28,622 nucleotides of DNA from DATFXF01 sp035258565 (GTDB taxonomy: Bacteria; Acidobacteriota; Terriglobia; Acidiferrales; UBA7541): NCBI GenBank assembly GCA_035258565.1, contig DATFXF010000024.1, forward strand, positions 1 to 28,622, given 5' to 3'. Below are positions 22,466-28,622 of the stretch, piece after piece. A program made the translations under genes and the position numbers. Within the stretch, counting starts at the first letter, position 1; each line of letters opens with the position of its first letter. The notes beneath the pieces were generated by a model, which had not been told where the DNA came from, ran no database searches, and saw only the letters and a program-made list of their open reading frames with translations.

Positions 22466-25400
22466 ATGGGCCTGAGGGAAGGAAGCGCGAGGCTGCTGGT
22501 GTTGTTCGCGGTGACGCTCTTGCTCGCCACATCGGCGGCGAGCCAGACGATCGAGAAAGGTGAGATCAGCGGAACGATCACGGACCCTAGCGGTGCGGTG
22601 GTGCCAGACGCCACCGTTAGGATCACTCACGTGGCTACCGGAGAGGAGCGCACGCTCACGACCGGCTCGGACGGTCACTTTGTCGCGAACCTACTTCCCG
22701 TCGGTGCCTACCGCATCGAGGTCTCGGCGAAAGGCTTTGCGACCACGATCGTCAAGGGTGTTCATCTCGCAGTAGGACAAAACCTGATCCAGGACATCTC
22801 CCTCAAGCTGGCGGCTGTTGGCCAGACGGTCGAGGTGCAGGCCGAGGCTGGCCCGGTCGATCGGGGCGAGACGCGCGAAAACACCGTCATCGACCGGACC
22901 TATGTCGAACAGTTGCCCATCAGTGGGCGTGACTTCCGCGACTTTGCGAACCTCACTCCTACTGCGGATACAACCCCGGGCTTGCGTTCCCCGGTTCGCA
23001 TCGGCGGCCAGCAGGGGGAGTACACCGGTTTGATTATCGACGGCGTGGATAACCGCAACTCCTTCTTCGGCGAATGGTTCGGGTCGCTCGAGACCAAGAA
23101 CTTTACCTTCCCTCAGGATGCCGTCCAGGAATTCCAGGTGCGCGCCAGTGGCTTCTCGGCTGAGTTCGGTCATTCCACCGGCGGGTTGATCAACGTGGTC
23201 ACCAAGTCAGGTACCAACGAGTTACACGGCACCGCGCACTGGTTCTTCCAAAACCTAAACTTGGTAAAGGACACTTCTGTGCCGGCAGACCCGACCACGG
23301 TCATTCCCCCCGGCTTCAATACCCGGCACCAGTTTGGTGGCACGGTGGGCGGTCCCATTGTGCGGGACAAGATGTTCTTCTTTATCGGTGTGGATAGGCA
23401 GAAAAAGGCGGGACCCTTAGGCACCGCTTTCTCGAATCAGGCTGGTTGTCCTCCGGCCACCTGCGTGAATGGGGTCGCGGTGCCCGAACTAGGCATTGCT
23501 GACCTGGGAAGGCTACAGGGCGGAACGCCCCAGAGGCAAGACTTGCTCGCACCTTTGGTGAAATTGGACTATCGGCTCACTCATAACATCACCGCGACTT
23601 CGCGGTTCAACTATAGCCGGAATGAGACGGACAACTTTACCGGCGGCCGCAGCCAAATCTTTGTTTTCGGGGCTGTCGATTCTAACTTCGAGAACTTTGT
23701 CAACGAGGGTCCGGCACTATCGCAGACGATTACAACACTCATCAACCCGAGAACCGTGAATGAAGCGCGGTTTGCATATTCTCTCGAGAGACGAGACCGT
23801 GCTAATCGAGGGCCTGAGCCGGAGACCAATATCACAAATGTGGGATCATTTGGCCGGCGCTTCTTCCTGCCCATTACGAGCCACCATAAGCGCTACCAGG
23901 TAATTGACAACTTCAGTCATACCTTCGGCAAACATGACCTGAAGCTGGGCGGCGAACTGAACTCCAACGGCACCACCCAGGTCTTTATCGGTTTTGCTGG
24001 CGGAGTCTACAATTTTGACAGCCTGAGCGATTTTAAGAATCGCAAGCCCGCTTCGTTTAGGCAGCTGTTCGGCATCAATGGTTTCGACGCCGTCGAGAGC
24101 GGCACCGTCCCATACTTCTGGCAGCACGAGTTTGGCTTCTACGTGCAGGATAACTGGCGGGTAAATCCGCGCCTGACGTTGAACCTGGGGTTCCGCTGGG
24201 ATGGAGTCAAGAACCCCCAGCCCCAATTCACTCCCATCCCTGGAGATCAGGTGGCCCTGGGGAGACCCGTCATCACCGCCAACGGAGTTACCCAGAGAGT
24301 AGGAAAGCTGCCGCAGTCGATTCCCGACTACTACAAGGGCGCGGCGCCACGCGTGGGTGTGGCCTACGACCTGACCGGAAGCGGAAAGACGATCGTACGG
24401 GGCGGCGTAGGCATCTACTACGGTTCTATACCCACTATTTTCATGGCGGGTGTGCTTTCCGGGATGGGCCTACGCGGGCAAGACTTCACCTTCCTCCGGT
24501 GTTCTGCCTCGCCGCCCGGACAGCCTTGCATTAATGACAACACCGGCGTGCTCACCATTGGAGCCACGACTGTCAAATACCCTGGAAAGCTGCCCGGGCG
24601 AGCTCCGGCTTCGCTTCTGCCTTTTCTCCCTCCGCCGCCTGTCGTGTATGCTGACCCGGACTTCCAAAGCGCTCAGGTGCTCAACGTTCAAGTGGGAGTG
24701 GAGCACGAGATTGTCAGAAACTTCAGCGTCTCGGCCAGCTATTCCTTCAACCGGTCGGAAAACCTGCGCGTCGGCGGTTTCAACAGCGCGCCTTATGACC
24801 GCACCATCGACCCCGCTGGTGTAACATTTGACAGTTTCGGGCGCAGCATTGGACCAGCGGCGCCGGGTTGCACGGTGGGGCTGGCGTTTTGCATTCGGCG
24901 GCTGACCCAGTCCGTCAATCCAGTTACTGGCAAGCCCGTGATCAGCGGGGCCAGCGCCTTGACCAGTTTCGGCCGGGCCCGCTACCATGCCTTCATCTTG
25001 CAGGCGAAGAAGACTTTTAGCCAAAACTTCCAGGTCGGCGCCAACTACACCCTGTCTAAGAACGAGGACAACGCCACCAGCGAGCGCGACACCGACGCGT
25101 TCTTTGGTCCGTCGGACCCCTTCAACCTGGAGCTTGATTACGGCACCAGCCAGCTCGACATTCGCCACCAGTTCTCGGCCTACGGCTACTTCCTTCTGCC
25201 TTTGAAGATTGAGTTCAGCACCTTCATCAGTGCCCGCAGCGGGCGAGCCTACCCTGCATACCGCGGCTTCTGTCCGGGTACCGGCTACCAGGACGGCTTC
25301 CAGTGCTCGAACTTCTTCATCAGCGCAATCCGGCCGGCGCTTAGCGGTGGCGGACTGCTCGAGCGCTTCCCATTCCGGAACGCTAACTTTGCCCAGTGGG

Positions 25401-25648
25401 ATGTTCGCCTGGGGCGCGAGTTCCCAATCTATGAGCGTTTGAAGCTACGATTTACTGCGGAGGCCTTCAACCTGACCAACAGGAGCAACGCCTTCTCAAA
25501 CACGGCTGGCTTTTCTGTCAATGCCGTGCACTGCGGTGGTTTGTCCGCGGAATGTGTTCCAGACCTCCCATTCGGCCCGAGCTTCCTGGATGGGCCCAGC
25601 CCGCGGGGGCCGCTCGCCGGGCAGTTCGGACTGAAGTTCATTTTCTAG
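22466..25648 (+). CDS. Oar-like TonB-dependent receptor with N-terminal carboxypeptidase-regulatory domain
   Basis: The start is fixed by a perfect Shine-Dalgarno, AAGGAGGT (22455-22462). The 1060-residue product has a signal peptide (about 1-29, cleaved near SAASQ), a carboxypeptidase-regulatory-like Ig-fold domain (about 33-118; GEISGTITDPSGAVVPDATVRI), a TonB plug (about 135-265; ending GGLINVVTKSGTNELHG), then a long 22-strand barrel with aromatic closing strands and a C-terminal LKFIF. This is the acidobacterial Oar/SusC-like type, often present in dozens of copies. It imports or binds large substrates at the outer membrane and depends on TonB. No SusD homologue is adjacent. A terminator follows at 25677-25719. 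Base composition looks slightly lower in GC than neighbours. Confidence 0.95.
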   Translation: MGLREGSARLLVLFAVTLLLATSAASQTIEKGEISGTITDPSGAVVPDATVRITHVATGEERTLTTGSDGHFVANLLPVGAYRIEVSAKGFATTIVKGVHLAVGQNLIQDISLKLAAVGQTVEVQAEAGPVDRGETRENTVIDRTYVEQLPISGRDFRDFANLTPTADTTPGLRSPVRIGGQQGEYTGLIIDGVDNRNSFFGEWFGSLETKNFTFPQDAVQEFQVRASGFSAEFGHSTGGLINVVTKSGTNELHGTAHWFFQNLNLVKDTSVPADPTTVIPPGFNTRHQFGGTVGGPIVRDKMFFFIGVDRQKKAGPLGTAFSNQAGCPPATCVNGVAVPELGIADLGRLQGGTPQRQDLLAPLVKLDYRLTHNITATSRFNYSRNETDNFTGGRSQIFVFGAVDSNFENFVNEGPALSQTITTLINPRTVNEARFAYSLERRDRANRGPEPETNITNVGSFGRRFFLPITSHHKRYQVIDNFSHTFGKHDLKLGGELNSNGTTQVFIGFAGGVYNFDSLSDFKNRKPASFRQLFGINGFDAVESGTVPYFWQHEFGFYVQDNWRVNPRLTLNLGFRWDGVKNPQPQFTPIPGDQVALGRPVITANGVTQRVGKLPQSIPDYYKGAAPRVGVAYDLTGSGKTIVRGGVGIYYGSIPTIFMAGVLSGMGLRGQDFTFLRCSASPPGQPCINDNTGVLTIGATTVKYPGKLPGRAPASLLPFLPPPPVVYADPDFQSAQVLNVQVGVEHEIVRNFSVSASYSFNRSENLRVGGFNSAPYDRTIDPAGVTFDSFGRSIGPAAPGCTVGLAFCIRRLTQSVNPVTGKPVISGASALTSFGRARYHAFILQAKKTFSQNFQVGANYTLSKNEDNATSERDTDAFFGPSDPFNLELDYGTSQLDIRHQFSAYGYFLLPLKIEFSTFISARSGRAYPAYRGFCPGTGYQDGFQCSNFFISAIRPALSGGGLLERFPFRNANFAQWDVRLGREFPIYERLKLRFTAEAFNLTNRSNAFSNTAGFSVNAVHCGGLSAECVPDLPFGPSFLDGPSPRGPLAGQFGLKFIF

Positions 25649-25676
25649 AGCGGTCTCGCGTTGAGTGTTTTTGCGG

Positions 25677-25719
25677 TAGACCGGCTTGCCTGATGAAGGG
25701 AGCCGGTCTATTGTTTTTC
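25677..25719 (+). terminator. Rho-independent terminator of the TonB receptor gene
   Basis: TAGACCGGCT (25677-25686) pairs perfectly with AGCCGGTCTA (25701-25710) around a 14-base loop, followed by TTGTTTTTC (25711-25719). The next start codon is at 25722, so the terminator lies right against the following gene. Confidence 0.88.
25686..25714 (+). promoter_or_regulatory. Promoter embedded in the terminator (for the TPR gene)
   Basis: TTGCCT (25686-25691) and TATTGT (25709-25714) are spaced exactly 17 bases. The predicted transcript starts at about 25721, at the GTG of the TPR gene (25722), which has no Shine-Dalgarno. The -35 is the last base of the left arm of the stem plus its loop, and the -10 overlaps the end of the right arm and the T-tract. 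Confidence 0.5.
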
Positions 25720-25721
25720 GG

Positions 25722-27152
25722 GTGAGATTCGCAGCAAGCTTAGCCTTGTGGCTGGCGCTCGGGCAGACAGCGGCGCAAGCTCCTCAGGATTTCCGGGCGG
25801 CCTTCAAGCGAGGGCTTCAAGCACTGGCCGCGGGGCAGCTTGACGCCGCTCAGGCAGCTTTCACTGAGGCCCAGCGCCTCGAGCCCAAGAATCCCTTCGT
25901 TTTTTTTCACCTGGCCGGGATCCACGCCCAACGCCGGGAATTTCGGGAAGCGATTGTTGACTTCCGGCAAGCCATCGAGCGAGATCCTCGTGAGCCGCAG
26001 TTCTATTTCCGTTTAGCGGCGCTTTATATCCAGCTCCAGCGGTTTCACGACGCGCAGAAAGCCCTCCAAGAGTTACTGCGGATCAGGCCGGCCTATGCCG
26101 ATGCTTACTTGCTCCTGGGGCGGGTGGCTCAAGAGCAGGGAGATCACTCCTTTGCCGAAAAGCATTTGCGACACTACCTCAAGTTGCGGCCAGGTAATCC
26201 GGAAGGACTGTCGCGGCTTGGCACCAGCCTTTCGGCGGAGGAAAAGTACCGGGAAGCCGAGCCCCTGCTTCAGCAAGCTCTAAAGGAAAATCCGAACCTG
26301 GGTGGGGCGCATTATACCCTTGGCGTCCTCTATAGCCGTCGTGGCAGGGACCTCCAGGCGAAATCCCACCTCGCAGCGGCCACGCGCCTCCTCCCGGAAA
26401 GTGCCAAAGCCCATTACGAGCTAGGCAACATCCTGGTGCGGCTCGACGACCTGGCCCAGGCGGAACGAAGTTTCCGAAAGGCGCTTGAACTTGACCCGGG
26501 CTATGTCGAAGCCCACTACGCGCTCGGCACCCTCCTCGGCCGCACCGGGCGGTCTGAGGAAGCCTCGCGGGTCCTCCGAGAGTACGAACACCTGAGTCGA
26601 GCGGCCCTGGAGAACCGCGAGCGTACCCGCCGCATCTCGGCATATTTCTGGGAGGTCAAGGACCTTTTGGAGCAAGACCGGCTGGAAGAGGCAGAGGCAA
26701 AGCTCGCCCAAATCTTGGAGCTCGAGCCTCAGAATGATCTGGCTTACTATCGCCTGGGGCAAATCTTCTACCTGCGTCACGAGTACGAGCGCGCGCTCGC
26801 GAACGCGCGAGTTGCCCTGAGTCAGAAGGAATTTGAGCCCACCTACTACATGCTCGAGGCCATGTGTCTCGAACGGCTGGAGCGTGACGCCGAAGCGGCC
26901 ACCGCGTACGGGCGCCTCGTGAGCCTAGTGGACTACGCCGATGCCTACTTGGCTCTCGGTCGGTTGGAGCTCCAGCGGGGCGACACCCGAAAGGCAGTGG
27001 GGCACTTGCGTCGCGCGGTGGCCTTGGAGCCGCAAAATCCCGAGATGCGTCTGGCGTTGGCGGAGGCACTGGAGAAAGCGGGCGAGGGCGCCGAGGGTCG
27101 GAAGCAACGCGCGGAGGCAGAAGCCCTGCGGAGTAAATCGAGTCCGCGCTAG
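25722..27152 (+). CDS. Secreted tetratricopeptide-repeat protein
   Basis: GTG 25722 gives a clean signal peptide (MRFAASLALWLALGQTAAQA, cleaved before PQDF). The longer frame would start inside the terminator stem and is rejected. The 476-residue product consists of about ten or more TPR units with the usual A/G-Y-A pattern, for example YADAYLLLGRVAQEQGDHSFAEKHL, AKAHYELGNILVRLDDLAQAERSFRKAL and YVEAHYALGTLLGRTGRSEEA. Between repeats is one charged helical break (ENRERTRRISAYFWEVKDLL). It is probably a periplasmic protein-protein scaffold. It lies between a TonB receptor and a convergent CRTAC1-like gene. Its stop overlaps the neighbour's stop (27149-27152). Confidence 0.93.
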   Translation: MRFAASLALWLALGQTAAQAPQDFRAAFKRGLQALAAGQLDAAQAAFTEAQRLEPKNPFVFFHLAGIHAQRREFREAIVDFRQAIERDPREPQFYFRLAALYIQLQRFHDAQKALQELLRIRPAYADAYLLLGRVAQEQGDHSFAEKHLRHYLKLRPGNPEGLSRLGTSLSAEEKYREAEPLLQQALKENPNLGGAHYTLGVLYSRRGRDLQAKSHLAAATRLLPESAKAHYELGNILVRLDDLAQAERSFRKALELDPGYVEAHYALGTLLGRTGRSEEASRVLREYEHLSRAALENRERTRRISAYFWEVKDLLEQDRLEEAEAKLAQILELEPQNDLAYYRLGQIFYLRHEYERALANARVALSQKEFEPTYYMLEAMCLERLERDAEAATAYGRLVSLVDYADAYLALGRLELQRGDTRKAVGHLRRAVALEPQNPEMRLALAEALEKAGEGAEGRKQRAEAEALRSKSSPR

Positions 27153-28622
27153 GGCTTGGTCGGCTGCGCCGGACCGTGGGCCCCTAGGATGCCTTGGCCT
27201 TCGCGCACACGATAGAATTTTCCCGCGGCGACATTCTCGAGCACGTCCTTCACGCCGCTTGGCCACTGGATTTCGATCCGCTCCGCGCGTTCGGCTTTTC
27301 CCAAACCGACGTGGATGCGATGGTCGCTCGAGGAGAGATAACTCCCTCCTCCTGCTAAGTAGCGCATGAGTACGCGTCCGGCCACCCTACAATCGACGCG
27401 TGCGCCAATCGGGTCCCGAGGGCTCTTTGTGCCTTCGAGCACCAGCGAAATCCAGTGGTTCTGGTTGCCCCCGTCATTGCGCAATAACTCTGGGCTTCCC
27501 CCCAGGTTTTGAACGACGACGTCCACCGCGCCATTGTTGTCGTAGTCTCCGAAGGCCGCCCCTCGGCTGACTTGCGGCACCATCAGTGCGGCGCCGTGTT
27601 GGGCGGCGACTTCGCGGAAGCGCCCGCCGACATTCTCAAACAGCAATTTTCGTTGGCGGTAAGTGCTGTCGGTCCGGAACAGCCCGATGTTGTCAATGAC
27701 GTGCCCGTTTACGATTAGAATGTCCAGATTACCGTCGTTGTCGTAGTCGAAGAATTCCGTTCCCCACCCGACAAAAGGCAAGCTGGGCGCCGCGAAGCCA
27801 GTTTGATAGCTGGCATCGACAAATCCTTTTCCCAGGTTGTGATAAAGCTCGTTATGTTCGCGGTCTAAATTGGTCACGATGAGATCGAGGTGACCGTCGC
27901 CGTCGTAGTCTCCGGCGGCGGTGCCCATGCCAGCATGCGGGCGCCCACTCTCATCGAGCGCGGCGCCCGAGGCGATACCGATCTCCTCGAAGGTGCCGTC
28001 GCCGCGGTTCCGGAACAGGAAATTGCGCATCGAGTCGTTGGCCACAAAGATGTCGATCCAGCCATCTTCGTCAAAATCTGCCGCCACCACGCCCAAGCCC
28101 TTGCCCACATGCGCGGCGATACCCGAAGACTTGCTGACGTCGGTGAACGTGCCGTCTCCGTTGTTGTGATAGAGCAGGCTGGTCACGCCGTCATAGACGT
28201 CGGGATGACAGTAGGCCCGAATGCGGCGCACGGGGTCGCCGCAAGTGACGTTGTGGTCGAAGTCGAAATTGACGTAGCGAGCAACGAAGAGGTCTAGCCG
28301 GCCATCGCGGTCGTAGTCCAGAAAGGCTGCACTCGTGCTCCACCCGCCGCCGGCGACCCCCGCGCGGTCGGTCACGTCGGTGAACGTGCCGTCGCCGTTG
28401 TTGTGGTAGAGGATATTGCGGCCGAACGTGGTCACGAAGAGGTCCGTCCAACCGTCGCCGTCATAATCGGCGGCAGCTACCCCCATTCCGTAGTGTCCGT
28501 TGCCACCGACCCCGGCCGCGTCGGTCACGTCGGTGAAGGTGCCGTCGCCGTTGTTGCGGTAGAGTGCGTTGCGGATGGGCCCGGGGGAAGGATGCCCGGG
28601 AACCTTCCCACCGTTTACGAGG
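27149..28622 (-). CDS. CRTAC1-like FG-GAP/ASPIC-UnbV repeat protein (5' end beyond the window)
   Basis: The frame is open up to the right edge, so the N-terminus and signal peptide are missing; the visible part is about 490 residues. It contains at least six FG-GAP/VCBS repeats with calcium-loop sequences (DYDGDGWTDLF, DYDRDGRLDLF, DFDEDGWIDIF, DYDGDGHLDLI, DYDNDGNLDIL, DYDNNGAVDVV) and a cysteine pair (VTCGDP, AYCHPD). The C-terminus has an ASPIC/UnbV domain (IGARVDC, GGGSYLSSSDHRIHVGLGK, IEIQWPSGVKD). These are secreted or surface-exposed calcium-stabilised beta-propeller proteins of unknown role in bacteria. The gene converges on the TPR gene with a four-base overlap of stop codons, so neither has an obvious terminator between them. 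Confidence 0.92.
   Translation of the reverse strand, partial: LVNGGKVPGHPSPGPIRNALYRNNGDGTFTDVTDAAGVGGNGHYGMGVAAADYDGDGWTDLFVTTFGRNILYHNNGDGTFTDVTDRAGVAGGGWSTSAAFLDYDRDGRLDLFVARYVNFDFDHNVTCGDPVRRIRAYCHPDVYDGVTSLLYHNNGDGTFTDVSKSSGIAAHVGKGLGVVAADFDEDGWIDIFVANDSMRNFLFRNRGDGTFEEIGIASGAALDESGRPHAGMGTAAGDYDGDGHLDLIVTNLDREHNELYHNLGKGFVDASYQTGFAAPSLPFVGWGTEFFDYDNDGNLDILIVNGHVIDNIGLFRTDSTYRQRKLLFENVGGRFREVAAQHGAALMVPQVSRGAAFGDYDNNGAVDVVVQNLGGSPELLRNDGGNQNHWISLVLEGTKSPRDPIGARVDCRVAGRVLMRYLAGGGSYLSSSDHRIHVGLGKAERAERIEIQWPSGVKDVLENVAAGKFYRVREGQGILGAHGPAQPTKP
28137..28565. repeat. Three imperfect 38-base coding direct repeats
   Basis: Copies at 28137-28174, 28374-28411 and 28528-28565 share the core ACGTCGGTGAA-GTGCCGTC and GTTGTTG-GGTAGAG, and each encodes the YxNNGDGTFTDV unit of the FG-GAP protein. 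Spacing is irregular (237 and 154 bases). They reflect repeat-unit duplication inside the gene, and could allow recombination between repeats. Confidence 0.75.

Noticed and set aside
1..28622. CRISPR arrays, insertion sequences, prophage genes
   Set aside because: No regularly spaced repeats, transposase or integrase motifs, or terminal inverted repeats were seen.

Overview
The window is GC-rich bacterial chromosome that most likely comes from an Acidobacteriota species (class Terriglobia or a close relative). The evidence is a combination of families abundant in that phylum: a VWFA-related acidobacterial-domain protein, a very large Oar-like TonB-dependent receptor with an N-terminal carboxypeptidase-regulatory domain, a secreted TPR protein, and an FG-GAP/ASPIC-UnbV (CRTAC1-like) protein. 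There is no phage, insertion sequence or CRISPR array. Most of the window is ordinary chromosome plus lineage-specific hypothetical genes.

Layout. 1-2.1 kb: a minus-strand CAT-anticodon tRNA with its own promoter, then a 50-residue small membrane or secreted protein, a 7-TM protein and a TM-anchored partner, closed by a strong terminator. A 55-residue membrane peptide lies on the opposite strand upstream of tilS. 2.2-6.2 kb: the widely conserved tilS-hpt-ftsH order, in which the Hpt-like protein has lost its PRPP-loop acidic residues. 6.3-10.5 kb: a small CxxC/coiled-coil protein, the VWA protein, folP and a secreted M28 peptidase. 10.5-13.3 kb: ruvX-mltG followed by two unnamed 187-residue proteins. 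13.3-17.6 kb: a LolA/LolB-fold lipoprotein, an FtsX/MacB/LolC-type permease, a LolD-type ATPase, a small membrane protein and a LolA-like protein, which together look like a lipoprotein export pathway. 17.6-18.7 kb (minus): an EamA transporter. 19.0-22.3 kb: an Omp85 (BamA/TamA-like) protein with a lipoprotein-type signal, then a PilZ protein. 22.3-28.6 kb: the TonB receptor, the TPR protein and the convergent CRTAC1-like gene, which runs off the right edge.

How the genes fit together. The theme is the cell envelope: FtsH membrane quality control, MltG peptidoglycan cleavage, a Lol-like set, Omp85 barrel assembly, and a TonB/TPR/FG-GAP surface module. The best candidates for something undescribed are the Lol-like cluster, the degenerate Hpt kept between tilS and ftsH, and the overlap between the TonB-receptor terminator and a promoter for a leaderless TPR gene. 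Several genes that begin transcription units have -10-like hexamers 6-8 bases before the start codon, which suggests leaderless mRNAs. All assignments were made by reading motifs; no database search was run.
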